A DNA stretch of 64,000 bases from Polytrichum commune (lineage: Eukaryota > Streptophyta > Polytrichopsida > Polytrichales > Polytrichaceae): contig OX485805.1 in the NCBI GenBank assembly GCA_950295325.1, positions 16,107,501-16,171,500 of the forward strand. Direction: 5' to 3'. Position 1 is the first letter of the stretch. The number at the start of each line of letters is the position of its first letter. The notes beneath the pieces were generated by a model. It saw only the letters and a program-made list of their open reading frames with translations. It was not told the DNA's origin and did no database searches. A program made the position numbers and the translations under genes. Of this stretch, positions 13,091 to 24,580 are shown piece by piece.

Positions 13091-13465
13091 CACTAAATAG
13101 TGTATTTAGCATCACCAATTATATTTGTCTTGCCCAATACTAATTGTGAATTGCATGTGTAGTGTCACCAACACTAAATGTAAACCTAGCATTATTTGTC
13201 ATTCTTGTCAAACAAAAAAAACCAAAAAAAAATTGGGAGTTAGAGATTTATAGTTGCAATTGTTGTCACTTACTACAAAATTTTCCATCCAAATTTCAAA
13301 TATTCATGGCAATATTTCATTACATAAATGTTAGGATGCAAAATTTACCAAAAGTGGATGAACTAAATGTAAGTTGAGATGACAATATTTGTATACTAGT
13401 GTCATTAGAAAAGTAATAACAATGACATAAAATACCATTTGGAACCAAATACAAATACATTAGTG
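13091..13465 (-). mobile_element. Mariner-like MITE, family A, copy inside the LINE
   Basis: A 375-bp element with TA on both sides (13089-13090 and 13466-13467) and CACTA/TAGTG ends. In reverse complement its interior matches 30066-30435 and 39015-39385. It sits between the RT palm motif and the next RT block of the LINE, so it inserted after the LINE. Confidence 0.8.
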
Positions 13466-13674
13466 TAGAAGCCTAGTTGGTCGATTAGCCAAATGCATTT
13501 GTAAAGTCTGTGTAAGTGAGGTATATGTCTCTATTTGTGAAATTTGTGTCTTCTAGGGTAGCTGCAATGGTTTGGATTTGGTAAGCAATATTTTGTTTTT
13601 AATGGGGCGGAAGCCCTCTTGGATGTGGTGTAGGATTTTGTGTTGTTTGCCAAAGGTGGTGAGTAGGGAGGTTA

Positions 13675-14170
13675 GGGCCACTTCACACATGAGCCAAGAG
13701 CCATGACCATGATATTGTGAGAGCCCAAAAGAAAGTGTCCAAAGGGCATCCCAAGACACCTCCAAAATCATGTAGTGTGGTCACAGACGTCAATGGTAGT
13801 GTGAAGTCATATGTGACTAGGCCCTCAACCAAATGCTATTTCAATGAAATTCTATTCATGTAGGTCCTCGCACATGATAACATAGAATATATCATTGTTT
13901 GTGAGCGTTTGGAGTGCCATGGTCTCCCATTTTGTGTTAGGCCTACCTCCAAGAGGTGGGTTTTGAAAATAGTCCAAGTGACCATGAAACATGACCATTT
14001 GCCACTATGTAGGAATCCATGTAGACTTTACATCCATCTTGCATTCACTTACTTTGTTGGTCCCTAAAGCGTAGTGTGAAGCGAACTTGGACCAACTCCG
14101 CCTTTTCCATTGATGAGAGTGCTTGAAGTGTAATGGTCACAAGCTCTCAGTCTCATTTGTGAATTTGCCC
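13675..14170. mobile_element. Harbinger-type MITE, family H1, inside the LINE
   Basis: A 496-bp element with TTA duplicated on both sides (13672-13674 and 14171-14173). Its termini are GGGCCACTTCACACATGAG and CTCATTTGTGAATTTGCCC, imperfect inverted repeats. TTA plus GGSC-type ends is the PIF/Harbinger signature. It splits the LINE RT between NYRPI and the next conserved block. A full-length relative of the same length lies inverted at 18126-18621. Confidence 0.9.
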
Positions 14171-14742
14171 TTAGTGTAATTGTGAATTTTTTTAGATGGT
14201 ACATGCAAACACTATGGGTCTATAGTTAGTGACAATGATAGGGTGGTCTTTCATATGTAGTAGTATGGTGATGCTATGTTTCCATTCCTTAGGTATGGAT
14301 TCTTGGTGGTAGCATTGGAGGAAGACTAGAGACATCAAGTTGTGGAAGTTGTTGGATGGGGCGTTGAGGATATCATTAGGAATTTTGTTTGAGCAAGGGG
14401 TCTTCCTTTTTGAGAGATTTTTCAGGCATTTGACATATGTGATTTTTGTGAACATTGAAGTGAGGGGAGGTGTGAGAAGGTTCTTTTTTTATAGGGTGAA
14501 CCTTCTTTGATTTGTCAAGGGTATTGTCTAACTACAAACATGCATTCATAAGGGTGGTATGTAGGGTGTGAATATATTGGTGCTTGCCTTTTGAAGGATT
14601 TCAATTGTGAGGAGTGTATGTTGTTGGCTACGACATTAGATGCGTAGCTATAGTACAGTCTTTGTCTATCACGCAATCTAACGGTAGGTTGTCTCATGGG
14701 TTGAATATTCTTTTGTGGATTTTCTTTGGTTTTCGTCTAATG

Positions 14743-14743
<1 letters not shown>

Positions 14744-14782
<39 letters not shown>
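14744..14782. repeat. (TG)n microsatellite
   Basis: An uninterrupted TG run of about 39 bp inside the endonuclease-to-RT linker of the LINE. It is probably a later slippage product. Confidence 0.95.
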
Positions 14783-14784
<2 letters not shown>

Positions 14785-15546
14785 CTTTTTTGGGTATTTT
14801 TTGGGTATTTGGAGGTTTCACATCAAGCATCTCTAACAAAACATGTGTTGGTGTCTAGCCATTTTTGTATTTCTTGAGGGTTATTGGTGTGTGAGGGGGT
14901 GCGTGGGGAATTTTATAGTTTTTGGATACATTGTTGAAGGTGCCAACTTGGTGAAGTTGAGAATGTGGTATCTTTTATAGTTTGTTTGATGTGGTGGTAG
15001 GTGGTAGGTGGCAAGATGTTTTTCCAAGTTAATTGTGCCTTGCAAGGGAGGAAACCTCCTTGCCTTTTTACGTTGTGGGGTGAGGATTATGGGGTGAGGG
15101 TTAAGGGTTGGGAGGTTGTGCATGTTTGAATGGCACATTCGCTAATGGATTGTATGATGATGTTGATTTGGTCTTGTGCTTCTAACTATTTGTATGAGGG
15201 GAATGATGTGGGGTTTTGTAGTAAATGGGTAAGTTGGAGGATATTGATGAGGTTAATTCGTTGAATTTGGTGAGGAAGGAGTGTTCACTTTCTTCCGGTG
15301 GGAGGTATGTGTATTGGGTGGGATTGGTTTGAATTGTAGGGGACTGTCTCTAGGAATTAGAAACTAAGAGTAGAGTATTGTGCTTGGCAACTGGTGAGGA
15401 CGATCTCTTGGTTGAAGTCTATGATGAGAAGTGCGGAGAAATGTTGGGTACATGTTGATTGTGAGTTGAGTAAGGGGGAGGGGTGCAAGTTTGAGACAAA
15501 CACTCTTCTCTCTACACCCACTTCTCATAGAATATGAATCATGCAA

Positions 15547-16215
15547 TCAATGTGAGATGATCAACAAATGCAGATGGTGCAAGTAGCCACTTTCCTCATG
15601 GTTTCGGAGTTCATTTGTATAAACTATAAGTTGTCTTAGTGAAGATTTTATGAGTTAGTCAATGATCATATAGCCCCCCCCCCCAACAAAAAAAAAACAA
15701 CAAATAAATGATGTTGGTTATAGCATCTAGAATGGTCATTAAATGTTGAACACATAGTCTAATCTCGCTTCAACACATGTCACTATGGTGCCCGTTCTTA
15801 AATATAGGTTCCCGTTCAAGACCATTCATCAAACTAGGCACATTGACCTTATGTAAGAAATTACAATGTAAAGAATAAAGCAAACCCTCTCAATTTCTCA
15901 TAAGATCCACATTAGTGTCTAGGAGATTTTTGGGCATAAGGTAAGTGTGCCTAAAATGGACACTTCCAACATTCCAACATATGTAGGGGTTCGACAATCC
16001 AAGAAAACTTACATGAACACATTAGCAAATCCAAATTAGGAAGATTATAAATGTTCTTGTTATTTTTTTTGAATGAAAGTGAATATCTTAAGAATTCTTC
16101 AAGTGGTGCTCAGAGTTTTTTTTAATTGGTTTTCTTTCAGATGTGTACATATCAAACTTGAATATGTACATGTATGCTAAAAATTATGTAAGATCACATA
16201 GCACTTTAGAACTAC
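15547..16215. other. Gene-free relic DNA
   Basis: No gene seen. The first 130 bp resemble the dispersed repeat near 1845-2030 and 19850-19990 (GTAGCCACTTTCCTCAT, TGGAGCTCA in the relatives). A C run followed by an A run is near 15675-15700. Confidence 0.4.
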
Positions 16216-16281
16216 ATGTCCGAAAAACATTTTGGGTAGAAAACTCCCGGGGATAAGACAATCGTTTTGAGACGAAGGGAG
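16216..16281. mobile_element. Stowaway-like MITE, one end only
   Basis: The stretch ends ACAATCGTTTTGAGACGAAG then GGAG, followed by TA. This matches the right end of the complete Stowaway-like element at 39517-39619. The left arm is not recognisable. Confidence 0.5.
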
Positions 16282-17769
16282 TAGGTAAAGAACGCCAATT
16301 TATTTGATACAATGATGATTAGTTAGCCATCGTCGTTACATATCCATGAATACAACTAGTTGTCACATTTAGTTGGTGTTCGCATTATCATCCTATGTTT
16401 ACCCAACTTAAATGCATTCATTGAGCTTGCATGAATTTATTCTAGATCACCATCACTTATTCATTGTCAAGTGTAGGTAAACGTCAACTATCACGGAAGC
16501 TATTTTATGTAAACTATGATTGATTTTGGACACTTCACCTTGATCATGGCCTTGAATTTATACATGAACCCAAAATGGGTTTATATAGTTGGAATCAATT
16601 ATCTCATTTAACTCGAGTTTGCTAATGAAATGTTAGCATGACTTGTATCGTTGCATCACAAATGCTTCAATTTGTTATTACATACCAACATAAGGCTATC
16701 TAGTTTTGCACTTTGAATGCCAATATACAAAATTCACATGACTTCAATTTATATAAATAGAGCCAACTAACCACAAAATAGATGATAAACCCTACATGTA
16801 TCAAGGGACTTTTGAGCACGATAGGATCAACATGTTCATTTTTATGACAATAATAACTACAATGTTAGTTTTACTTCCTTCCATGTAAAATGTGGATCCC
16901 AACTAAGACCTAATGGGGGAGTAACGCATGTAATTAAGTTCCCGTAGCTCTCTAGTAGCTTGGGCATAAACTAATTAATTTTGAAGGTGTCTAAAATTAA
17001 ATTTTTTGAGTGTTGAAATTTTTTAAATAAAAGAATTCAAAGAGTGCCTAAAATCACAACAATGCAAGTGACATTCACTGGAATCCAACAAAGTAACATC
17101 AAATCAAAGCAAAATTTGTTGCCAAGCAAATACCTTACATACAAGTAAATGACAAACTTTAGGGTAAGGAATATTGGTTAAGGGAAGTGTTTAGGTTAAT
17201 CGTAAACGCCATAGATGAAATTAAGAAAACCATCCATGAATTATAGAAATGACTTGGATGAATGTCTAACTTATTTGAAATCATTTTTCAAATTTGCCCA
17301 AATTTAGAATATCATTTTATGGGTTGCTTAACACACTTTTGCACTTTGATTAATTATAAAGCAGAAAGGTGCCCAAGCTACGAGAGAACTGTGGTAGTTT
17401 TGATACATTTTATGTCAAACCATACTCATAGGCATCAATTTTGAAGAAATTACATTACCTTCACCCCAAGGGTTTTCTCAACTATGAATGTAAGTCGTAC
17501 TTGAAGCTACCACTAACACCTCAATGCAAAATCAAAATTGTTACCGCACCTCAAACCAAAGACTTGCCATTGAAATTACAATGTATTTTACTATTTGGGA
17601 TTATGAGGTGCAATAACGTCTTACTCATGGGTTCAATTTCTACTAACAAAAGTTCAATAGGTTGTTCGGACATTATAAAGCACAATGACTTTTTCTTGGT
17701 AATATGCTACATTCTCGTTGATAGTTGGAGCATTGTATAACTCTGAATAATAACACATATCGATCGGGA
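16282..17769. other. Gene-free AT-rich DNA
   Basis: I see no gene, RNA or clear element. Frames at 17262-17444 and 17441-17740 (60 and 99 codons) have no recognisable motif and look accidental. Confidence 0.4.
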
Positions 17770-18060
17770 TAATCATTGTAGTCAATGATCGACTCTTCCG
17801 ATTCCTAGGGATAACAGATCATGTCCACTATGTTATCATGTCGATGAAGTTCAAGATGCGACACTCTTTGTATTGTAGTTTCCCCTCTACAACTTCATTG
17901 GAGATAGATTCCCATTTTTACATCAAAATGTAGGACTCGATAGTCTCAAGTCTTTCATCCAATTAGACCATCAAGTTGATAATATTCTTTTACTTGTTGA
18001 GGCCATTGCACTCCATTGCTTCATAAATTACCCTCTTGGATACCATTTGATGTAGTTCTA
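17770..18060 (-). mobile_element. Possible LTR-retrotransposon leader/gag fossil
   Basis: On the minus strand a TGGTATC-type stretch, resembling a primer-binding or post-LTR leader, is followed by a short Met-initiated gag-like start (MASTSKR). The fragment is old, broken in several places and has no visible LTRs. The family is not assigned, and the call rests on weak similarity only. Confidence 0.25.
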
Positions 18061-18125
18061 GTCCCAAAAGCCATTTGGCTTCTTGAAAGTTCAAAATCAA
18101 TCGCACTTCATTTGGGGTTATATTA

Positions 18126-18621
18126 GGCCCCCTTCACACACGAGATTGAGAGCCCGTGACCATTACACTTCAAGCACTCTCATTGGTGGAAAAGGTGGAG
18201 CCGGTTCAAGTTCACACACTACTCTTGAGGGACCAACGGAGTATGTGAATGCAAGACGGATGTAAAGTCTACATGGATTCCTACATGCCATCGAATTGAT
18301 CATGTTTCATGGTCACTTGGATTATTTTCAAAAACTACCTTTTGGAGGTAGACCTAACGCAAAACCAGAAGACCATGGCACTCCGAACACTCACAACAGT
18401 TAATTTACTAAATTTTATCATGTGTTAGGACCCACATGAATATAATTCATTTAAATAGCATTTGGTTGAGGGCCCGGTCACATATGACTTCACACTACGC
18501 TTGAGGTTCTGTGACCACACTACATGAGTTTGAAGGTGTCTTGGGATAGCCTGTGGACACTTTTCTTTTGGGCTCTCACAATTTCACGGTCACGGCTCTT
18601 GGCTCGTGTGTGCAGTGGCCC
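18126..18621. mobile_element. Harbinger-type MITE, family H1, second copy
   Basis: A 496-bp copy, inverted relative to 13675-14170 and alignable along its length. The left flank is TTA (18123-18125) and the right flank TCA (18622-18624), a mutated duplication. Its termini are GGCCCCCTTCACACACGAG and the diverged complement. It carries no coding sequence. Confidence 0.85.
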
Positions 18622-18960
18622 TCAGCCACTGATGAAATCGACGGAGCCTGTAGCCTGGCCAACACGAACGGACGAACAAGCGAACGAACCGTTGGTGGAC
18701 GCGGGGGACTGAGATGACGTGGCCACCATGTGGAACGCAGGCAGCCGCCAGTGGACGATAATGTGCGATGCACGCAAGACCTGGACGAACGATCAGGTTC
18801 TCGTCCACATCCTCGTGCGGCCGGCGTGAGAAACGGGGGGAGGGAGGGAGAGGGGGGGGGGCATTCATGGCGGCCATCAACTTTTTCGTCGTGGTTCTGA
18901 CGACGAATCGTTCGAGGGAGATTGTCTTAATCATTAGAGGTGCGTAATTAGGATGATCTG
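18622..18960. other. GC- and CpG-rich block
   Basis: About 340 bp that stand out as GC-rich and rich in CpG (GACGGAG, GAACGGACGAAC, GTGCGGCCGGCGTG) against AT-rich surroundings. It directly abuts the H1 MITE. The 142-codon minus frame across it (18590-19018) looks like a by-product of high GC: it has no domain and is His/Pro/Arg-biased. Origin unknown; it could be recently arrived sequence or an unmethylated regulatory patch. Confidence 0.4.
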
Positions 18961-20515
18961 GGCGGCCCGTTGCCATCATGGGACGGTGGAGGTTGGCCCC
19001 ATGCTTGTGGTGTGCCACCTCACCCCACGCTTGGGCGCCTTGAATGGGTTTCCCCTTACCATTTTTACTTTGGGCAGCCCTCGTGTCTAATTTGGGACCA
19101 TCCTATAAGTGGCCATACATTAATTGTGGAATATTTTGATGGGAATTTTGGGGGCCCGTTATCATCATGCTTTTTCTTGTTATTCATTACAAGAGCTTCA
19201 CATGGTGTGGGCTCTTTCACGTTACCGGGAGGCTACATTGTCACTCTACTCTACTCCGATTTTGAGTTTCCTAATTACCAGCTATGATCGGGGAGAACCG
19301 GCAGTTAGTTACATATGAACCGGTTGAGTTTGAGAAATGACCGGTTGAAGTTCAAGATTGCAGGAAAATTATCAATCGTTTTAGAGGAATTTATGGATTT
19401 TACTCCTATTTAATAAAGGAAAACCAATGGATGTCAACATGTAACCGGTTGGACTTGCAAGCACTAGGATCTCAATTGATTATGCCCAAAAATCTCCATG
19501 ATCCCTGATGACCTGTTAGTGCATATTAACCGAGGACAACAAACGTTGTGGAGATGTCCAAACTTAGCCTTGGCTCATAGAAGTTGGTTCTCTTAAAATT
19601 AACAACCATCATGGAACGTGGGGAACGTGGGACGACATGGCTGCCTCAATGGGCAACATTTCTAGACGGCACTTCAAGTCTTCTCCTCGAAAAGAAAAAG
19701 AGAAGAAAAGAGAGCCTTGTTCGATGTGAGTTGGAGCATTTGATGTGTATTTACACAAGGTAAACATGTATGAAATTGTTACATTTGGCTATGCGGTCAC
19801 CTCTCTCATAGGATATGAAACACAAACTAAGTTGAAGATGATTAGCAAATTGAAATCGTGCATGTAGGGATTTTCTTTGTAATTTTTGGAGCTCACATGA
19901 ATATTAGTATTTTATCCATTATCAAGGAAAATACTTTAATTCTTATTTTATGATCATATAAATCCCCACAAGTATGTATTAAAAAAAAAATTAAGTCTAT
20001 AATGATCAACAAATATAATGCATGTTATAGTCAAATATTTTATATACACAATTGAGTTCACATCTAAGAGCCATGAGAGAAGAATGATCTACGATTTCTC
20101 ATGGTCGTCATTGAGGGTCTGAAGTCATGACCACGAGAAATCCTAACCTTTTTTTTTTTACCAAAATCCTTGATCACGGGACATAGTGTAAAGCGGTTTT
20201 GGCAATGTTATCAACAAATGAAGAGAATAACCTAGGATATTATTCACGTAAAACATACCTTTCAAGATTGGTATTAACAGGAAGTATCTGTCATGACATG
20301 GCCACCTTCGTATTATGTTGATACAACCTATTTGAGTTCTCTTGTTGCAATATCAAGTGACCATTGAACAATACTTATTTTTGAGCATGTGGGAGTCCAT
20401 ACCACTTCCATGTCACTTTCTCATTCATTTCTTGATCTCGATCATTTTATTTTTGGGGACCTTGTATAAAACTAAGTGGGATTGCTACTCTATTATCAAC
20501 CAATGAGAGAATCTA
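18961..20515. other. Gene-free region with old repeat remnants
   Basis: No gene supported. A 105-codon frame at 18970-19287 has no domain. The stretch 19740-19990 resembles the dispersed repeat at 1845-2030 and 15505-15660. Near 20090-20190 there is a Harbinger-like motif (CATGACCACGAGAA). Confidence 0.35.
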
Positions 20516-20614
20516 GGGCTAGTTTCCATGTAGGTTGGTCGCCCAACACATTCTAGTGGAGATGTAGATTCCTCTAGAATTTGGGAGACAACCAACCTAC
20601 ATGGAAACCAACCC
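20516..20614. mobile_element. Terminal-only foldback of Harbinger family H3
   Basis: A 99-bp near-perfect hairpin. The left arm contains GTTTCCATGTAGGTTG and ATTCTAG; the right arm is the complement. The arms match the terminal repeats of the 414-bp element at 48656-49069, but the interior is gone. Flanks are CTA (20513-20515) and TTA (20615-20617), a diverged 3-bp duplication. Confidence 0.75.
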
Positions 20615-22046
20615 TTAGAAAGCAATCATCATGGTTTGTGGTCACTAGTGTAAAAATGCCCCGACCACATACCACTCAAATACATGTGTCCATTTAAGAC
20701 CAATAGACCCTCTCACCTTACATAATGAAAAGTTATGTTGGGATTGTGTATTTAACACATTATATACTTCTAGATCAAGTAAGGTGTGTGTTTATATATC
20801 ATGCAAGAAGTGATTCATGGTACCCATGTTCGGTGAAGCCGAGAAATTGAAAACCCTTTTGTTTATTCTACAATTCATATGACTTCAGAAGTAGCATCAT
20901 AAACAACATGTTATTTTTGAGAGTATCCGTTTAGGATGTTGAATCAACCACAAACCTATAGGAGCCAAGTTGTACTGAAGTTTTAAGCAAACCCCTAACA
21001 TGGGTGCAATGAAATATCAGTCATTGACTACTTCTAAAACCTAGTAGATGTTATGTTTTTACATGAACATCAAAAAACATTTCAATATCACCAATATAAA
21101 CACCGTTTGATGTTCATGCAAATTTTGCATTGGAGTGGCAACCATTGATTGCAGTCAACACCCTCACATGAACTCCCAACACAACAAAAACATGATCACT
21201 TCCCACTTGATAGTTTGTTTCCACATTCTAAACATCTCCGATTTGTATGGCTCATGTGTCTACGGGTAGATATCCATGTGGGATTGGTGTTTATAATTGT
21301 TTTGATTTTTGATGAATGAGTTAGGTGGGGTTAATGTGGGGAAGAAATCATCCATCAACAAAAAATTGGGTTGTTTGGGAAGCCAGGAGCTAATCCATTG
21401 AAATCTAAGCTCCATATCGATACATTTAAAAAATATCATCCAACATGTATATACAACGGAAGACGTGATGGCAGTATTAGGTGTTGTTGCACCCTTCCCC
21501 ATCCATTATGGAAAGGTAAGGGACCACATGGACCCGAGGACCATGTTAGAGTGAATACATGTTATTATACACAAGTGCAAAGGGCCAGAGTTGCACATAT
21601 CCGAAATAATAACATCAATAAGCAAGCATACATGATAGTGGGTATTGCCATCTCGAATTTGGCTTAATTTCAACTTGATTATAATACAATGGGGGCTCAT
21701 TACATGCTATACTTAGTCCCACATAACAATAAGGTTATTTTCCAAATCAATTGCAACACTTTAATTAGGAGAATTAGCTAACTTAAGAGTTAATGAAATT
21801 ATGTTAACCAAAGTGCTAGTTTACTTAAATTAAGGTGAAACCATCCACAACACCTAGTAAGATGAATTAGCTAATGAAATGAGCCATTGATATTACCTAA
21901 TTGGGCTCACACCAAAAATGTCCGGCCATGATTAACAAAGATTCACCAACTTAAGAGACATGTCAACGTTGATAGACAAGAGTTCTACTCTAACTTGCCT
22001 AAGTTTTGAACATTACACTTATTATGAACATTGTGGCCCCCTTGTG
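20615..22046. other. Gene-free region with a dispersed repeat
   Basis: No gene seen. About 21053-21400 is shared with 31955-32310 (for example TGTTCATGCAA, GTGGCAACCATTG, AACACAACAAAAACAT). This is an unclassified dispersed repeat of at least 350 bp. The upstream 20680 stretch also resembles 32350-32400. Confidence 0.4.
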
Positions 22047-22160
22047 TAAGGTAGGGGTGGCTATTTCCGTCCAAATTTCAGATGTGCCTAGTTGGGATGC
22101 TGAAACTATTTTTTTATGTGTTAAGAGTTCTTCACAAAGGGAGCTCCAAAAAGTTGAATA
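22047..22160. mobile_element. Single end of the AGGTAGGGG element
   Basis: AGGTAGGGGTGGCTATTTCC and the following 100 bp match the left end of the complete element at 28946-29363, preceded by TA as there. No right end follows, so this is a truncated copy. Confidence 0.65.
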
Positions 22161-22244
22161 ACTTCTAATCTGATAACTCTCTTTTTAACCAAAATTCTAA
22201 CTACGTAGTGGATGCATGGGGTTAGCTACCTCATATGACAACTC

Positions 22245-22583
22245 CGCTAAATATGATATTTAGTGTCATATGGCTACTTCTCGGATGACACTTATGAATA
22301 AATGAACAAATAATGTCACAAATGATGGATGACTTCATCCATTGGCCAAAATTCTACATTCTTTTGTCAGCAACTTGTGATGAAATATTGTCATGGGTGA
22401 TTGAAATTTGGATGAAAATTCAACTTGGTAAGTGATAGTAAATGCAACACTGTAAATCCATAATCCCTCAAAATAAATACAAGGAATGACAATAAATGTT
22501 GGGTTAACATTTGACACCGTGGTTTTACATATAGTATTGAGCAAGACAATTAGAATTGGTGACACTCAATATCATATTTAGTG
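22245..22583 (+). mobile_element. Mariner-like MITE, family A
   Basis: Matches 30066-30435 along its whole length (for example CAACTTGTGATGAAATATTG, ATGACAATAAATGTTGGG). The ends are CGCTAAATATGATATTTAG and the complement type, with TA after the right end (22584-22585). About 30 bp shorter than the relative. Confidence 0.75.
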
Positions 22584-22680
22584 TAGTGTATTGATGGGAA
22601 AATCCAGAGGTTAAGGATGAAAATAGGTCTTTGACATGTCTCCATGTGATTCCATGGAGAAGAAAAATAAGGCATAACTA

Positions 22681-23010
22681 CAGTGTTTATCATGATTTTA
22701 GTGTCACTAGACTATAGCCTAAGTTACACAATGGTCAACAAATTGACCGATAGTGTAGATGCATGGCATATGACATTATTTTTGTCCAACAATATCTTCT
22801 TCTTGCATACTAAAATGTAAAACTATCATCTCAAGCACTCCAATGTAAAGTGTCACAAGTTACCGTTAAAATAATTCACTTCAACAAGTTGCTTATATTG
22901 ACAAATGATGTCATATTGATGGTTAATGAACGTGACATTTCAAATCATGTAGGCAAGTAAGTGTAACTCTTCACAAATAGTGTACGTACCACTAAATACC
23001 TGGAACAATG
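22681..23010 (+). mobile_element. Mariner-like MITE, family B
   Basis: A 330-bp element with TA on both sides (22679-22680 and 23011-23012). The left end reads CAGTGTTTATCATG and then TTTTAGTGTCAC, which matches the complement of the right end of the copy at 26570-26969. Its interior is shared with that copy (CTCAAGCACTCCAA, TTGACAAATGATGTC). Confidence 0.7.
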
Positions 23011-23640
23011 TAGCATGCTCATGGATGGAAGACTGGAAGTATGGATTAAACGCTCGATGCATGGATCCAAAAGAGATAGAAAAAGAACATATGGAAGATG
23101 TTGGAAGTGCTCTCCGCTTGGATTGTAGTCGATGTTGTTCTTTGATATCATAAAAATATGGGAAAACTATTCCCTAAGGCAAATTTGTTGATTACTTACA
23201 ACTTGTCTTGTTGTAGAAGCCCGAGTAACCTGAGAGTCAGTTAGGCTTTTGACCTGCCTCCATGTGACTCATGGAGAAGCATCGTTTGTAATATCTACAC
23301 ATGCAAAATAACATTATTAGTTAAGTGAACAGCTTGGACGGGGCTAGGAATATGTCATGTAAGGAGCTAGAATTACACGTTATCCATGGATGCTTGTCTA
23401 AGCATATTCATCATGATAAACTAAAGTAAAGCATTGTCATTGAATAATTTAAAATGCAACTGTTGATTGCATTGAATATTATTATGAACATACTTCATCA
23501 TGTCGTAAGCTTAAGTTTGCCGAGTGGGCACAAGTATTATGTTCATGGACTGAAACCGAAGGTGCGGATGAATGATCTATATGTGGACATAAAAGCATAT
23601 GAAAGATCTTGGAAGTGTTCTCTACTTGGATGAGCAATTA
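23011..23640. other. Gene-free stretch with a short dispersed repeat
   Basis: No gene seen. CATGTGACTCATGGAGAAG at 23261-23279, then GTAATATCT and CACATGCA, recurs at 25000-25018 and in weaker form near 22640. A small unclassified repeat. Confidence 0.4.
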
Positions 23641-23853
23641 CACTAAATATTGTATTTTTGTGTTGATTACTACTTAGAAGTACACAATGCTATAACTATT
23701 TAGTGTATATCTCATTTTTTGCCAACAAAGGTTAAATTGGTTGTTTGGACATTGTATTGTAGAACATCAACATCTTTATTAGGTTAAAAATCACATTAAA
23801 AAAATCACTATGTAACCACAAATAGTAAGTGACACTATATACAATAGTTAGTG
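23641..23853. mobile_element. Mariner-like MITE, family A-type ends
   Basis: A 213-bp element with TA on both sides (23639-23640 and 23854-23855). The left end is CACTAAATATTGTATTT and the right end is TATACAATAGTTAGTG. It shares termini with family A but has a shorter, diverged interior. Confidence 0.7.
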
Positions 23854-24309
23854 TAATGATTATGTCTTAAGAGATTGAACTATTTCTTCAAAATTTATTG
23901 ATTACTTCACACTTAATAGTGAACAACAATTGTGAGGACTTGTATTTTCAAGCCAAGAAATAAACAAACATGCATTTCTAATAACCATAACTAAATCAAG
24001 GTAGATATGATTTTCAACTTGATTCTTGTAGATGTTCATCATAGATTTGCTAATACAACATAATGTTGCACACTTAAACATGATCAATACAAGATAGAGC
24101 ACAAGAGAAATGAACTCAACACAACATTACACATCATAGGGGAATTGGTCCTTTGTCTAAGGGGAAGGCTAGTAGATGGCTTGTACCATGCAAACAAACC
24201 CCCAACACAATTATACCAATGTGTGTGTTGACTTACCTAGGCAAACCCACATGTTTGTTCACCCTTGCAAAGTGAACACTATTCATGTTGAGTAACGTTC
24301 ATTTAACAA
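23854..24309. other. Gene-free AT-rich DNA
   Basis: Nothing recognisable on either strand. Confidence 0.4.
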
Positions 24310-24580
24310 GGATGGCCCAATGGCCTTATCAACTAAAATGAGCCAATTGGGCCATTATGAGACAATCCGTATCATCACAATTGATGAGATCTTTCATATT
24401 ACAATTGATTATTTGCATGGTTTTATAAACATGTGTGGGTGTATTGGAATGGTTGAGTTGTATTTTAAGAACCCTCAACAGGTATTCTCTTGTACCAACT
24501 AGCAATCATTACGTTCCCATCACATTCCCTACATTAAATTGAGTGGACCAATTGGCTCATTTTAATTGATAAGGCCATCC
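24310..24580. mobile_element. Foldback MITE, unclassified
   Basis: A 271-bp element with inverted ends of roughly 40 bp. Both arms contain GGATGGCC, CTTATCAA, AAAATGAGCCAATTGG. The target duplication is not clear, so the superfamily is left open. No coding capacity. Confidence 0.6.

Larger units (their letters stand above)
12706..14455 (-). pseudogene. LINE reverse transcriptase remnant
   Basis: Read on the minus strand, the RT fold appears in order. KRKTPCSNKIPNDIL, PKEWKHSITILL and NYRPI lie at 14455-14192. KQHKILHHIQEGFRP lies at about 13660-13600. The palm motif YLTYTDFTNAFG lies near 13500-13470. EVLGYPVDNVTLV and STSFRG lie near 13080-13010. The catalytic box YTNDLAIL is near 12830-12805, where the active form is YADD. 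MNLGVKKC and CSNKS follow. Two MITEs interrupt it (13675-14170 and 13091-13465). The YADD-to-YTND change and the frameshifts show it is dead. Confidence 0.85.
7100..15546 (-). mobile_element. Degenerate non-LTR retrotransposon (LINE) with four nested insertions
   Basis: Minus-strand remnants follow the order of one LINE. An endonuclease-to-RT linker lies at about 15540-14500, reverse transcriptase at 14455-12706, the post-RT region at 11285-9230 and RNase H at about 7762-7100. The plus strand reads G/T-rich here because the sense strand is A/C-rich. Four DNA elements interrupt it: 13675-14170 (Harbinger), 13091-13465 (mariner-like), 11294-12697 (hAT-type) and 7763-9229 (pogo). Removing them leaves about 4.7 kb of LINE, near the length expected for an endonuclease-RT-RNase H element. 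Many stops and frameshifts mark it as inactive. The C-terminal RNase H points to an RNase H-bearing LINE clade; the exact clade is not assigned. Confidence 0.85.

Noticed and set aside
17441-17740. 99-codon plus-strand frame
   Set aside because: No recognisable motif; length is within chance for this base composition.
18590-19018. 142-codon minus-strand frame
   Set aside because: It lies over the CpG-rich block and part of the Harbinger MITE end. High GC removes stops by chance; composition is His/Pro/Arg-biased and no domain is visible.
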